A stretch of DNA of 64,000 nucleotides from Denitrificimonas caeni DSM 24390 (GTDB lineage Bacteria; Pseudomonadota; Gammaproteobacteria; Pseudomonadales; Pseudomonadaceae), in contig NZ_ATXQ01000002.1 of the NCBI RefSeq assembly GCF_000421765.1, positions 124,001 to 188,000 on the forward strand, written 5' to 3'. Positions 53,614 to 63,557 of this stretch are shown here, piece after piece; position 1 is the stretch's first letter; each line of letters starts with the position of its first letter. Both the position numbers and the translations under genes were made by a program. The notes below the pieces were generated by a model, which worked only from the letters and a program-made list of their open reading frames with translations, had not been told where the DNA came from and did not search any database.

Positions 53614-56600
53614 CTAGCAACTTACACTGGCGATGACAGGCGCAGCGGCCTGCGCAGCAGCATTGATCTGTTCCAGCGCGCGACGGTATTCATGCGGGAA
53701 TACTTTGATAAAGCGCTTTTTGGCTGTCGCCCAATTGGCCAGTAGTTCTTCTGCACGTAACGAGCCAGTCAAATGCAAATGTTCTTCAAGCAAACCCTTT
53801 AATAAGGTTTCATCCGCTGTTTGCGCATGCAATGGGATACCAGCAGCCGCTTGCGCAGTAGGATCCAGCAGCGGTTCTAGGCCGACTTGTTCGGTGTTAC
53901 AACGCAGGGCAAATTGACCGTCTTGGTCATATACAAAAGCCACGCCACCCGACATCCCCGCAGCAAAGTTACGCCCGGTTTGCCCAAGCACGACGACGGT
54001 GCCACCGGTCATGTATTCACAACCATGATCACCCACACCTTCCACCACAGTGCTCGCGCCGGATAGGCGTACCGCAAAGCGCTCGCCGGCCACGCCACTA
54101 AAGAAAGCTGAGCCTGAGGTGGCGCCATACAACACGGTATTACCGACAATGATGTTGTCGCTCGACATACCTTTAAAGTCGCGGCTTGGACGCACAATCA
54201 AGCGCCCGCCGGACAAGCCTTTACCACTGTAGTCATTGGCTTCGCCGACTAGATCAAAGGTAATCCCTTGAGCAAGGAAGGCAGCAAAACTCTGACCGCC
54301 CGTACCAGTGCAATGCACATGGATACTGTCATCGGCTAAACCATCAGGGTGATGTTTAATCAGCGCACCCGACAGCATCGCGCCGACCGTACGGTTAGTG
54401 TTTCTCACCTGAGTTTCAATGCGCACAGGCTTACCATGTAGCAAAGCCGCCTGCGCCTGAGCGATCAACTGCTGATCAAGTGCATGTTCCAGACCATGTT
54501 CTTGCTGACTGCTGTGTAAACGTGGCACTTCTGCAGGCGCCGTAGGCAAGGCAAATACACGGCTAAAATCTAAGCCTTGCGCTTTCCAATGCTCAACGCC
54601 TTGGCGCATGTCGAGTAAGTCGGTACGGCCAATCAGCTCGTCGAAGCGACGCACACCGAGTTGCGCCATGATCTGCCGCACTTCTTCGGCAATAAAGAAG
54701 AAGAAATTGACCACATCTTCAGGCTTGCCAGAAAACTTCTTACGCAGTTCAGGGTCTTGCGTGGCAATGCCCACAGGACAGGTATTGAGGTGACATTTGC
54801 GCATCATAATGCAGCCTGAAGCAACCAAAGGCGCGGTAGCAAAACCAAACTCATCGGCACCCAATAAGGCTCCCATCACCACATCGCGGCCAGTTTTCAT
54901 CTGACCATCGGCTTGGATCCGTACTCGCCCACGCAAACGGTTCAGCACCAAGGTTTGCTGGGTTTCTGCCAGACCCAACTCCCACGGCGTGCCAGCGTGC
55001 TTAATCGAACTCCAAGACGCTGCACCGGTGCCGCCATCATGACCAGCAATAACGATGTGATCGGCTTTAGCTTTCGCCACACCAGCAGCAATGGTGCCCA
55101 CGCCCACTTCTGAAACCAGCTTGACTGAAATATCAGCACTGGGATTGACGTTTTTTAAGTCGTGAATCAGCTGGGCTAAATCTTCAATGGAGTAAATATC
55201 ATGGTGCGGTGGTGGCGAGATCAATCCCACGCCCGGCACTGAATGGCGCAACTTACCAATGTAGTTGGACACCTTGTTACCCGGTAACTGCCCGCCTTCG
55301 CCGGGCTTAGCACCTTGCGCCATTTTGATCTGGATTTGATCGGCGGAGACCAGATACTCCGTGGTGACGCCAAAACGTCCTGAGGCCACTTGCTTGATTT
55401 TCGAGCGCAGGCTGTCGCCTTCACGCAGAATGTAGTCAACCTCTACAGTGTCTTGACCCATCACCTCACTTAACAAGGTCCCTGCAGCAATCGCTTGGCC
55501 TTCCATTTCATTACGATAGCGCGCGTGATCTTCACCACCCTCACCGGTATTGCTCTTGCCACCAAGACGGTTCATAGCAATCGCCAGGTTCATGTGCGCT
55601 TCGGTGGAAATTGAGCCTAATGACATGGCTCCGGTGGCAAAACGCTTCACGATTTCACTGGCCGCTTCTACTTCTTCGACAGCAATGCTGCGCTCAGGTT
55701 GAAGGCGAAACTCAAACAAGCCTCGCAGCGTGGTATGACGCTTAGACTGATCATTAATGATTGCTGCATATTCAGTAAAGGTTTCATAGCGATTGCTACG
55801 GGTGCTGTGCTGTAACTTAGCAATCGCATCTGGTGTCCAGGCATGTTCTTCAGCGCCAGCACGCCAAGCAAATTCACCACCGACATCCAACTGCTGACTC
55901 GCCACTGCAGCAGGATTAAAGGCATGCTGATGACTGCGTATCGCCTCGTCAGCAATATCAAAGATACCCAGTCCACCAATTTTTGAAGGCGTGCCGGCAA
56001 AATACTTGTTCACCAGCTCTTCACTTAAACCCACCACTTCAAAAATCTGCGCACCGCAGTACGACATATAGGTACTGATGCCCATTTTCGACATGATTTT
56101 AGTTAAGCCTTTACCCACCGCCTTAACAAAATACTGTGACGCTTGCTCAGCGCTAACACCTAACTCAGGGGCAATATCGGCCAGTGTTTCTAACGCTAAA
56201 TAAGGGTGAATGGCTTCAGCACCAAAACCTGCCAAGACCGCAAAATGATGCACTTCACGGGCGCTGCCGGTTTCTACCACAAGACCAACAGTGGTACGCA
56301 AACCTGCACGCACCAAATACTGATGAATAGCTGATAAGGCCAATAACACTGGAATCGCCACTTGATCACGGCTCATGTAGCGGTCGGTGATAATTAAAAT
56401 ATTACAGCCGGCATGAATCGCCTCTTCAGCCTCCGAGCACAGATAAGCAATCCGCGCTTCAACGCCCGCTTTGCCCCACTGGCTTGGGTAGGTGATATCA
56501 ATTTCACATTTGCGAAACTTACCGCCCGTGCTCTGCTCGATATGGCGTAAACGCGCCATATCGGCGACATCTAAGATCGGTTGCGAGATTTCTAAACGCA

Positions 56601-58341
56601 GTGGTGGATTGCTGGCATTGATATCCAACAAGTTAGGACGCGGGCCAATAAAGGACACCAGCGACATCACCACCGCTTCACGAATCGAATCGATGGGCGG
56701 GTTGGTTACTTGCGCAAAGAGCTGACGAAAGTAATGGTACAAAGGCTTGTTGCGCGCTGACAGCACCGCTAATGGCGCATCGTTGCCCATTGAGCCAATG
56801 CCTTCTTCAGCGTTAACGGCCATCGGAGCCAATTGGTATTTAATATCTTCTTGGCTATAACCAAAGGCTTGCTGACGGACTAACAACGGCTCGGCAAAGG
56901 TCAACGGCTCAGCATCGCTGCTTAAGGTATCCAGACACATGCGCACATTATCGATCCACTGACGATAAGGTTTGGCCTGCGCATAGCGCTGCTTCAGCTC
57001 TTCATCTTCAACGATGCGGCCTTGCTCTAAGTCGATCAGGAACATTTTGCCGGGCTGTAAACGCCACTTGCGCACAATCCGCTGATCAGGAATCGGCAAC
57101 ACGCCAGTTTCTGAGGCCAACACCACCATGTCATCATCGGTGACAATAAAGCGCGCAGGTCGCAGACCGTTACGATCTAGGGTTGCACCAATTTGTCGAC
57201 CATCGGTAAAGACCATCGCCGCAGGACCATCCCAAGGCTCGAGCATCGCCGCATGGTACTCATAAAAAGCACGACGCTGCGCATCCATCTGATTATGTTT
57301 TTCCCAGGCTTCTGGGATCATCATCATCGCTGCTTGCGCCAGCGGATAACCGGCCATCACCAGCAACTCTAAGGTGTTATCAAAGGTTGCCGTGTCAGAT
57401 TGGCCATCCATGCTGATCGGATAGAGTTTTTGTAAATCATCACCGAGCACCGGCGACGACATCACCCCTTCGCGGGCACGCATCCAGTTAAAGTTACCTT
57501 TCACTGTGTTGATTTCACCGTTATGCGCCACCATGCGATAGGGGTGAGCCAGCGGCCAGGAAGGAAAGGTATTAGTGGAAAAGCGCTGATGCACTAAGGC
57601 CAAGGCTGAGACCAACTGCGGATCTTGCAAGTCGAGGTAGTACTGACCCACCTGATTTGCTAGCAATAAACCTTTATAGATCACCGTGCGGCACGACATG
57701 CTCGGCACATAGTATTCAAAGCTGTGAGTGAGGCGTAAATGAGTAATCTTGGCTGAAGCAGTTTTACGAATCAGATACAGCTTACGTTCCAGCGCATCAG
57801 ACACCATGATGTCGGCACCACGGCCAATAAATACCTGACGAATCACCGGCTCACTGGCGCGCACATCCTCAGACATCGGTAAATCACGATTGACCGGCAC
57901 ATCACGCCAGCCCAGCAGCACTTGCTTCTCAGCGGCAATCGCCCGCTCTAACTCGCGCTCACAAGCTTGGCGTGCGGCAGCTTCTTTGGGCAAAAACACC
58001 ATGCCCACGCCATAATCACCCGCTGGTGGCAGCTGCACGCCTTGCTTGGCCATCTCGGCACGGTAAAAAGCATCAGGAATTTGAATCAGTAAGCCTGCAC
58101 CATCGCCCATTAATGGGTCAGCACCGACCGCGCCACGATGGTCAATATTTTCCAGAATCTTCAGCCCTTGCTGAACAATGGCGTGCGATTTAATCCCTTT
58201 AATATGCGCAACGAAGCCAACGCCACAGGCGTCATGCTCGGCATTGGCATACAGACCTGTGTCGATCGCGTGTTGAATTTCCTCTGCGCTTGCAGCTCGG
58301 ACAGTTTCTGACGTTGGCGCTTGCGGCGTTACCTTAGGCAT
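53614..58341 (-). CDS. gltB: Glutamate synthase (NADPH) large subunit
   Basis: 1575 residues. Transfers the glutamine amide to 2-oxoglutarate. After a propeptide of 38 residues the nucleophile is Cys39 in [13 protein letters not shown], then the class-II GATase domain, central domain, FMN/[3Fe-4S] synthase domain ([46 protein letters not shown]) and C-terminal beta-helix ([15 protein letters not shown]). The [10 protein letters not shown]... [16 protein letters not shown] form is, from memory, that of alpha/betaproteobacteria and cyanobacteria, whereas Pseudomonas and E. coli have DNCGFGLIAH. It heads gltB-gltD-dapL-lysA, with a sigma-54-like promoter upstream. Confidence 0.95.
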   Translation of the reverse strand: MPKVTPQAPTSETVRAASAEEIQHAIDTGLYANAEHDACGVGFVAHIKGIKSHAIVQQGLKILENIDHRGAVGADPLMGDGAGLLIQIPDAFYRAEMAKQGVQLPPAGDYGVGMVFLPKEAAARQACERELERAIAAEKQVLLGWRDVPVNRDLPMSEDVRASEPVIRQVFIGRGADIMVSDALERKLYLIRKTASAKITHLRLTHSFEYYVPSMSCRTVIYKGLLLANQVGQYYLDLQDPQLVSALALVHQRFSTNTFPSWPLAHPYRMVAHNGEINTVKGNFNWMRAREGVMSSPVLGDDLQKLYPISMDGQSDTATFDNTLELLVMAGYPLAQAAMMMIPEAWEKHNQMDAQRRAFYEYHAAMLEPWDGPAAMVFTDGRQIGATLDRNGLRPARFIVTDDDMVVLASETGVLPIPDQRIVRKWRLQPGKMFLIDLEQGRIVEDEELKQRYAQAKPYRQWIDNVRMCLDTLSSDAEPLTFAEPLLVRQQAFGYSQEDIKYQLAPMAVNAEEGIGSMGNDAPLAVLSARNKPLYHYFRQLFAQVTNPPIDSIREAVVMSLVSFIGPRPNLLDINASNPPLRLEISQPILDVADMARLRHIEQSTGGKFRKCEIDITYPSQWGKAGVEARIAYLCSEAEEAIHAGCNILIITDRYMSRDQVAIPVLLALSAIHQYLVRAGLRTTVGLVVETGSAREVHHFAVLAGFGAEAIHPYLALETLADIAPELGVSAEQASQYFVKAVGKGLTKIMSKMGISTYMSYCGAQIFEVVGLSEELVNKYFAGTPSKIGGLGIFDIADEAIRSHQHAFNPAAVASQQLDVGGEFAWRAGAEEHAWTPDAIAKLQHSTRSNRYETFTEYAAIINDQSKRHTTLRGLFEFRLQPERSIAVEEVEAASEIVKRFATGAMSLGSISTEAHMNLAIAMNRLGGKSNTGEGGEDHARYRNEMEGQAIAAGTLLSEVMGQDTVEVDYILREGDSLRSKIKQVASGRFGVTTEYLVSADQIQIKMAQGAKPGEGGQLPGNKVSNYIGKLRHSVPGVGLISPPPHHDIYSIEDLAQLIHDLKNVNPSADISVKLVSEVGVGTIAAGVAKAKADHIVIAGHDGGTGAASWSSIKHAGTPWELGLAETQQTLVLNRLRGRVRIQADGQMKTGRDVVMGALLGADEFGFATAPLVASGCIMMRKCHLNTCPVGIATQDPELRKKFSGKPEDVVNFFFFIAEEVRQIMAQLGVRRFDELIGRTDLLDMRQGVEHWKAQGLDFSRVFALPTAPAEVPRLHSSQQEHGLEHALDQQLIAQAQAALLHGKPVRIETQVRNTNRTVGAMLSGALIKHHPDGLADDSIHVHCTGTGGQSFAAFLAQGITFDLVGEANDYSGKGLSGGRLIVRPSRDFKGMSSDNIIVGNTVLYGATSGSAFFSGVAGERFAVRLSGASTVVEGVGDHGCEYMTGGTVVVLGQTGRNFAAGMSGGVAFVYDQDGQFALRCNTEQVGLEPLLDPTAQAAAGIPLHAQTADETLLKGLLEEHLHLTGSLRAEELLANWATAKKRFIKVFPHEYRRALEQINAAAQAAAPVIASVSC

Positions 58342-58415
58342 AGGAACACTCCCTATCTAAATAAAAAATAAATGCGGCGAAGCAACTAAAGTTGTCGCGC
58401 TTTACTCTCTATTCA

Positions 58416-58430
58416 GCAAGGATTAGGCCA
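58416..58430 (-). promoter_or_regulatory. Candidate sigma-54 promoter of gltB-gltD-dapL-lysA
   Basis: Minus strand TGGCCTAATCCTTGC keeps the essential GG-N10-GC of the sigma-54 -24/-12 promoter, with two mismatches in the -24 block. It lies 75 bases before the gltB ATG, downstream of two NtrC-type dyads. Confidence 0.5.
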
Positions 58431-58505
58431 ATCTATAGAAACGCCCTAAACATGCGCCATACAGGCACTAAGGCTAAGATTCACCGGTCTTTTCACGGTG
58501 TTTTC

Positions 58506-58541
58506 GCACCAAAACCATGCAGCCACGCACCAAAGTTGTGC
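58506..58541. promoter_or_regulatory. Two candidate NtrC sites upstream of gltB
   Basis: GCAC-CAAAGTT-GTGC (58527-58541) is an exact GCAC-N7-GTGC dyad; GCAC-CAAAACC-ATGC (58506-58520) has one mismatch. Their centres are 21 bases apart, two helical turns, about 110 and 130 bases before the predicted start. Confidence 0.55.
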
Positions 58542-58550
58542 GCAGCGGCT

Positions 58551-59969
58551 TTATTCTGCGCTGTCCTCGTCGACAGCACCTTCTTGCACGCCCAGTTCAT
58601 TGATTTTTCGCGTTAAGGTGTTGCGTCCCCAGCCTAACAACTCTGAGGCATCACGCCGCCGCCCGCTAGCATGGGCTAAAGCAGCTTCAATCATCACCCG
58701 CTCAAACATCGGTAGCGCACGATCCAGCAAACCTTTATCGCCCTGCTGCAAAGCCTGCTCAGCCCAACGCCGCAAAGATACTTCCCAGTCCGGAGAAGCC
58801 GCGCCTGCGGTTGTGTGATGTAACAGTTCGACCGGTAGATCGCTAACCATCACCTCGCGACTGGAGGCCATCACGGTCAACCAGCGGCAGGTATTCTCCA
58901 GCTGGCGCACATTACCTGGCCAGTCGAGTTGGCTTAAATACACTTCTGTTTCAGGCAATAACACGCGCCTTTCAGTCGCGAGTTCATCCGCCGCTTTTTG
59001 CAGAAAGTGCGCAGCTAAAGTAGCAATGTCTTCACGCCTCTCACTGAGCCTTGGCAGATGGATACGGATCACATTCAAGCGATGGTAGAGGTCTTCGCGA
59101 AACAAGCCTTGGCGCACCAGCACCTCAAGATCACGGTGGGTTGCCGCGATGATCCGCACATCCACGCGAATCGGCGTGTGCCCACCGACTCGATAAAAGG
59201 TGCCATCGGCTAACACGCGCAACAAGCGCGTTTGTGTATCCAATGGCATATCGCCAATCTCATCGAGAAACAAGGTGCCTTGATGCGCTTGTTCAAAACG
59301 CCCATGGCGCACACTGGCGGCTCCGGTAAAAGCCCCTTTCTCATGACCAAACAGCTCAGACTCAATTAAGTCCTTGGGTATCGCGGCCATATTCAGCGCA
59401 ATAAAAGGCTGCTGCGCTCTAGGGCTATGTTGATGTAAAGCATTGGCCACCAACTCTTTACCAGTGCCAGACTCTCCATGAATCAACACGGTCATGTGCG
59501 AGTGCGAGAGCCTACCAATGATACGAAACACCTCCTGCATCGCCGGCGCTTCACCAATAATAGCGCTAGCAGAAGCACTGTATTCGGTGCTTGCAGCAGC
59601 GTCCTTGGAATGAGCTAAAGCGCGTCGCACTAAGGCAATCGCATCATCTAAATCAAAAGGTTTAGGCAGGTATTCAAACGCGCCACTTTGATAGGATTTA
59701 ACCGCACTGTCTAAATCAGAATGCGCCGTCATCACAATCACTGGCAAATGCGCATAACGCTGATGCACTAAGGCTAACAAGGCCAAACCGTCCATACCTT
59801 GCATGCGAATATCGGTAATGATGACATCAGGTTGCGTCTCTGCCAGCTGCGCCAATGCCTCTTCACCACTGGCAAAGGTTGTGGTGGTGAAACCTGCTTG
59901 GCTTAAGGCTTTTTCCAACACCCAACGCATCGACTTATCATCATCGACAATCCAAACTTGGTCAGTCAT
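58551..59969 (-). CDS. ntrC: NtrC, nitrogen response regulator
   Basis: Sigma-54 activator of 472 residues: receiver domain with Asp53 in VIITDIRMQGMDG, AAA+ domain with Walker A GESGTGKE near 168 and the sigma-54-contacting loop GAFTGA near 215, and a C-terminal Fis-type helix-turn-helix (ASELLGWGRNTLTRKINELG, near residue 445). When phosphorylated by NtrB it would activate the -24/-12 promoters seen at glnA, glnK and gltB. Its start overlaps the ntrB stop by four bases. Confidence 0.96.
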   Translation of the reverse strand: MTDQVWIVDDDKSMRWVLEKALSQAGFTTTTFASGEEALAQLAETQPDVIITDIRMQGMDGLALLALVHQRYAHLPVIVMTAHSDLDSAVKSYQSGAFEYLPKPFDLDDAIALVRRALAHSKDAAASTEYSASASAIIGEAPAMQEVFRIIGRLSHSHMTVLIHGESGTGKELVANALHQHSPRAQQPFIALNMAAIPKDLIESELFGHEKGAFTGAASVRHGRFEQAHQGTLFLDEIGDMPLDTQTRLLRVLADGTFYRVGGHTPIRVDVRIIAATHRDLEVLVRQGLFREDLYHRLNVIRIHLPRLSERREDIATLAAHFLQKAADELATERRVLLPETEVYLSQLDWPGNVRQLENTCRWLTVMASSREVMVSDLPVELLHHTTAGAASPDWEVSLRRWAEQALQQGDKGLLDRALPMFERVMIEAALAHASGRRRDASELLGWGRNTLTRKINELGVQEGAVDEDSAE

Positions 59970-61072
59970 GGCAGTACTCCTGGGTAAGGTTCAAGATGCG
60001 GGTCAACAGGGATTAAAATACGAAAAACTGTACGTCCGCGCGTGCTCTCACACTCAATCAGCCCTTCATGCTCTTGAATGATGCCTTGCGCAATCGGCAA
60101 ACCCAGCCCTGTGCCTTGAGCGCGGCCAGTGACCATCGGATAAAACAGTGTTTCCAGCAACGGTCCATCAATACCCGGGCCGTTATCTTCGACTTCCACC
60201 AAACACACCAAACGATGTCGGTGCGCACCAATCGTAAACTGTCGTAACACCCGCGAACGCAAGATGATTTCAGCAGGACGCTCGCTCGGATTTTCTAATA
60301 AGGCTTGCGCAGCATTACGGACAATATTAAGCACCACTTGAATCAAGCGATCTAAATCGGCATACAACTCGGGCAGGCTGGGATCGTAATCACAGCTCAG
60401 CGTAATCGCTTCACCCACTTCTGCTTGCAAAATAAGGCGCACACGCTCTAACACTTGATGAATATTGATCCGAGTAAAATGCAAACGCTGACGCGGCCCC
60501 AGCATACGGTCGACGACATGGCTTAAGCGGTCAGTCTCGGCAATGATCACATCGGTATATTCTTGGAACTCTGGCGAGGACAGTTGCCGCGCCAGCAATT
60601 GCGCCGCTCCGCGAATGCCGCCCAGCGGATTTTTAACCTCGTGTGCTACGCCGCGCACTAAAGCACGGGTCACTTGATGGGCAGTAAATAAATTGTCTTC
60701 ACGACTCAGACGCAAAACACGGTCTTGCGGGAACAACTCGACCAGTAATTGCTTGCCTGCTTGCCCAGCGCCATTGAATGGCGTGGCGGTATAATCCAAG
60801 GTAACCACCTGAGCGGTACTCGGAAAATGTAAACGTGCTTCACGGCGCGTATAGGGCTGCTGATCTAACAAAGCATTGTTGAGCGCGTCCAAGCACTCAT
60901 CATCTTCCCAAAAAAACAGCGCAATCGAACGCCCAAGCAAATGCGTGCGACTGGTGGCAAAGAGCTGCTCCGCAGCAGGATTGGCGTAGCGCACAGATAA
61001 GTGCTCATCAAGCAGCAAGACCGCTGTGGAGAGTTGTTCGAGTAAGGCATTGCCTAAAACGGCTGAGTTCAT
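59966..61072 (-). CDS. ntrB: NtrB, nitrogen sensor kinase/phosphatase
   Basis: Soluble histidine kinase of 368 residues without membrane helices. PAS domain (about 10-110), HisKA with the phospho-acceptor in GVAHEVKNPLGGIRGAAQLL, and HATPase_c with NIVRNAAQALLEN and GTGLGLPIAQGIIQEHEG. Its activity is set by PII (GlnK/GlnB). Second gene of glnA-ntrB-ntrC, separated from glnA by a terminator that presumably allows read-through. Confidence 0.96.
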   Translation of the reverse strand: MNSAVLGNALLEQLSTAVLLLDEHLSVRYANPAAEQLFATSRTHLLGRSIALFFWEDDECLDALNNALLDQQPYTRREARLHFPSTAQVVTLDYTATPFNGAGQAGKQLLVELFPQDRVLRLSREDNLFTAHQVTRALVRGVAHEVKNPLGGIRGAAQLLARQLSSPEFQEYTDVIIAETDRLSHVVDRMLGPRQRLHFTRINIHQVLERVRLILQAEVGEAITLSCDYDPSLPELYADLDRLIQVVLNIVRNAAQALLENPSERPAEIILRSRVLRQFTIGAHRHRLVCLVEVEDNGPGIDGPLLETLFYPMVTGRAQGTGLGLPIAQGIIQEHEGLIECESTRGRTVFRILIPVDPHLEPYPGVLP

Positions 61073-61110
61073 AGGTGATTTACTGACAGAAAGTCTCTAT
61101 AAAAATAAGT

Positions 61111-61129
61111 ATGCCCCAAAAAGGGGCAT
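61111..61129 (-). terminator. Terminator between glnA and ntrB
   Basis: Hairpin ATGCCCC / GGGGCAT with a 5-base loop. On the minus strand it is followed by ACTTATTTTTATAG. The position fits partial termination after abundant glnA mRNA with read-through into ntrBC. Confidence 0.75.
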
Positions 61130-61135
61130 AAGTAT

Positions 61136-62542
61136 TTACAGACTGTAATACATATCAAACTCGGCGGGATGCACCGACTGACGCAAGCGCGTGACCTCGC
61201 CCATTTTGCATTCAATATAGGCACTGAGCATGTCCTCAGAAAATACACCGCCTTCTAGCAAGAAGTGTCGGTCTGACCACAGCGCTTCCAGCGCTTGATC
61301 TAAGCTGTAAGCCACTTGAGGGATATCTTGGGCTTCTTCAGGCGGCAAGTCATACAAGTTTTTATCCATTGCCTCGCCTGGATCAATTTTATTTTTGATG
61401 CCATCAAGGCCCGCCATCAATAGCGCTGCAAAGGTTAAATACGGGTTGGAACTTGGATCTGGGAAGCGGCACTCAATACGCTTGCCTTTAGGGTTTTTAA
61501 CCCAAGGTATACGAATCGAAGCAGAACGGTTACGTGCTGAGTAAGCCAACATCACCGGTGCTTCAAAGCCTGGCACTAGACGCTTGTAAGAGTTAGTACC
61601 GGGGTTGGTAATGGCATTCAGTGCGTGCGCATGTTTAATGATGCCGCCAACATAATGCAGGGCCATTTCAGACAAACCGGCATAGCCATCACCCGCAAAC
61701 AAATTCTTACCATCTTTTGCCAAGGACTGGTGCACATGCATGCCTGAGCCGTTATCGCCAACCAATGGTTTAGGCATAAAGGTGGCGGTTTTACCAAAGG
61801 CATGCGCGACATTGTGCACGCAATATTTCAGCAACTGCACTTCATCGGCTTTTTTCACCAAGGTGTTAAACGGCACTCCAATTTCACACTGGCCCGCATT
61901 GGCCACTTCATGGTGATGCACTTCAATACCCAAGCCCATCGCTTTCATGGCGTCACACATGGCGGTGCGCACATCAACCAGTGAGTCCACGGGCGGAACA
62001 GGAAAATAACCGCCCTTCACCCGTGGGCGATGGCCGCTATTTTTGCCTTCGGCTAAGGTTTTGGTTGCCCAAGCGCCTTCACCGGAGTGGATTTCAAAAC
62101 CCACTTTGTTCATCGACTCTTCCCAGGTCACCGCATCAAACACAAAGAACTCTGGCTCTGGACCAAAATATGCGGTGTCAGCAATACCGGTGGAGCGCAG
62201 ATACACTTCGGCACGCTGCGCAATCGAGCGTGGATCACGGTCATAGTTAGACAAGGTGGTCGGGTCTGCCACATCACAACGCACAATCACCGTCGGCACC
62301 GTTGCAAACGGATCCATCACTGCAGTGGAGTCATCCGGCAACAACGTCATATCGGATGCTTCGATGCCTTTCCAGCCATGAATAGACGAGCCATCAAACA
62401 TTCTGCCTTCTTCCAAGGCTTCTTCATCGAAGGTTTCTGATGGGAAAGTAATGTGATGCTCTTTACCTAAAGTATCGGTAAAACGTAGATCTACCCACTG
62501 GGCATTGTGCTCTTTAATCAGTGATAGGGTCTTGGTAGACAT
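61136..62542 (-). CDS. glnA: Glutamine synthetase, type I
   Basis: Dodecameric enzyme of 468 residues making glutamine from glutamate, ammonium and ATP. Visible: [17 protein letters not shown], the metal/ATP block [22 protein letters not shown] near 265, [10 protein letters not shown], and the adenylylation tyrosine in [10 protein letters not shown] near residue 397. ATG at 62542 ([20 protein letters not shown]) is preceded by GAGGAG; an upstream in-frame extension to 62584 is not GlnA-like. Expression should be NtrC/sigma-54 dependent, given the upstream elements. Confidence 0.97.
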   Translation of the reverse strand: MSTKTLSLIKEHNAQWVDLRFTDTLGKEHHITFPSETFDEEALEEGRMFDGSSIHGWKGIEASDMTLLPDDSTAVMDPFATVPTVIVRCDVADPTTLSNYDRDPRSIAQRAEVYLRSTGIADTAYFGPEPEFFVFDAVTWEESMNKVGFEIHSGEGAWATKTLAEGKNSGHRPRVKGGYFPVPPVDSLVDVRTAMCDAMKAMGLGIEVHHHEVANAGQCEIGVPFNTLVKKADEVQLLKYCVHNVAHAFGKTATFMPKPLVGDNGSGMHVHQSLAKDGKNLFAGDGYAGLSEMALHYVGGIIKHAHALNAITNPGTNSYKRLVPGFEAPVMLAYSARNRSASIRIPWVKNPKGKRIECRFPDPSSNPYLTFAALLMAGLDGIKNKIDPGEAMDKNLYDLPPEEAQDIPQVAYSLDQALEALWSDRHFLLEGGVFSEDMLSAYIECKMGEVTRLRQSVHPAEFDMYYSL

Positions 62543-62606
62543 GGCAAATGACTCCTCTAAGTCAAATTGATAACTGCAGTTCAATACTGCTCTATAGAGG
62601 ATTTAG

Positions 62607-62621
62607 CAAATTCCATGCCAT
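62607..62621 (-). promoter_or_regulatory. Sigma-54 promoter of glnA-ntrBC
   Basis: Minus strand TGGCATGGAATTTGC, one mismatch from TGGCAC-N5-TTGC with correct GG-N10-GC spacing. The predicted start near 62595 gives a leader of about 53 bases. Confidence 0.75.
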
Positions 62622-62673
62622 AAGAAAAAGTCAGTGAATACAAGGGGAAACGTCAGTTAAGAGGGGTAGGAGC

Positions 62674-62719
62674 GCACTAAAATAGTGCGAAAGCTTTATG
62701 TTTGGCACCAATCTGATGC
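62674..62719. promoter_or_regulatory. Two candidate NtrC enhancer sites of glnA
   Basis: GCAC-TAAAATA-GTGC (62674-62688) is an exact NtrC dyad within the longer palindrome CGCACT-N5-AGTGCG; GCAC-CAATCTG-ATGC (62705-62719) has one mismatch. Centres are 31 bases apart, close to the spacing known for the paired enhancer sites of enterobacterial glnA. Confidence 0.65.
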
Positions 62720-62921
62720 GAACGCTTAGTTTTGAGTAAAGCAAAGCAGCTGATGCTCTACTAGGAGACAGCTTTACCCACAGACAGGGAGTCCGGCGAA
62801 AAGATGAGCGCTTGATTGAAGCGGCATGCCAGCGATTTATTTAAATACATCACTGAAAACAGGACGTGCCGAGCAAGAGATTATGCGCAGAAGTAATGGC
62901 GACAGAAGAGGCAGAAACAAA
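62720..62921. other. Intergenic sequence between glnA enhancer and tRNA remnant
   Basis: About 200 bases with no recognisable gene; a 63-codon plus-strand frame (62826-63017) crosses the tRNA remnant and is rejected as coding. Confidence 0.4.
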
Positions 62922-62953
62922 AAAGCCTCAAACAAATTAATGTCTGAGGCTTT
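62922..62953. terminator. Terminator downstream of the tRNA-Met remnant
   Basis: Perfect 9-base stem AAAGCCTCA / TGAGGCTTT with a run of six A on the left, giving a T-tract for minus-strand transcripts. It lies just after the CCA end of the tRNA fragment, as expected for a former tRNA transcription unit. Confidence 0.8.
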
Positions 62954-62964
62954 AATGATGAATC

Positions 62965-63005
62965 TGGTTGCGGGAGCAGGATTTGAACCTACGACGGTTA
63001 TGAGA
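62965..63005 (-). pseudogene. Truncated initiator-type tRNA-Met (3' part)
   Basis: On the minus strand CTCATAACC (anticodon loop with CAT) is followed by GTCGTAGGTTCAAATCC, the T-arm, and CTCCCGCAACCA with encoded CCA. GCAACCA and the CAT loop indicate initiator tRNA-Met. The D-arm, the 5' acceptor strand and about six bases of the anticodon stem/variable loop are missing, so it cannot fold. Its own terminator follows. It may be a tRNA broken by recombination or an attachment-site remnant. Confidence 0.7.
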
Positions 63006-63238
63006 CGGATCATTTAGCGACACATTAAAAGTCTCTAAATGCTGTTAAACTGCTGTAATGTCTATTATAAGGCGTTTTTCAGCATATTGCTGTTATGGAA
63101 ATAGAGACAGTTAATGACTAAAGATGCCACACAAAATTGGCACAGAACTTTTTCTTAAGTTGCGAATAAGTTGACCGTAAGGCTCATCTTTTTATACCTG
63201 TTTTTCACGGCTTATTTTATTCAGTAAGTGCTACTGAA

Positions 63239-63391
63239 TTACAGCGGTTGATGCCCTTTCATTCGCTCAATATCCAGCCCCTCAAGCAGCCAACTCCATT
63301 GTCGTTGAGACAATGTCAGTACTTCACCGCGCATCTGTTTAGGCCATTTAAACGTGTCTTTTTCAAACCGCTTAATCCGGATACCAAAAAC
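63239..63391 (-). pseudogene. IS66-family TnpB (orf2) C-terminal remnant
   Basis: A minus-strand frame of 50 codons reads IKRFEKDTFKWP, LTLSQRQWSWLLEGLDIERM and KGHQPL, which I recognise as the C-terminal end of the IS66 orf2 protein. A stop codon precedes it and the rest of the gene, tnpA, tnpC and the inverted repeats are not present. A decayed insertion sequence. Confidence 0.68.
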
Positions 63392-63557
63392 TCATGAACT
63401 AAAAGGCACAGTGCGTGACGTTTAACTCATGCGCAATGCCTTTATCCATAAGCTCAAGCCTGATGCCTTGGGCCAGAATGTATAAGAAATATTTTCAATA
63501 AGTCGCTGAGAATATGGTATTGATGCCCGCAACACGCATATCGAAGGTAATAGTTAC
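63392..63557. other. Intergenic sequence between IS remnant and lysE-like gene
   Basis: No gene identified. A 30-codon minus-strand stretch between stops may be debris of another mobile or accessory gene but could not be named. Confidence 0.35.

Noticed and set aside
62826-63017. 63-codon plus-strand frame ending in GFEPTTV-like sequence
   Set aside because: The apparent protein is produced by translating the antisense of a tRNA fragment, a well-known annotation artefact.
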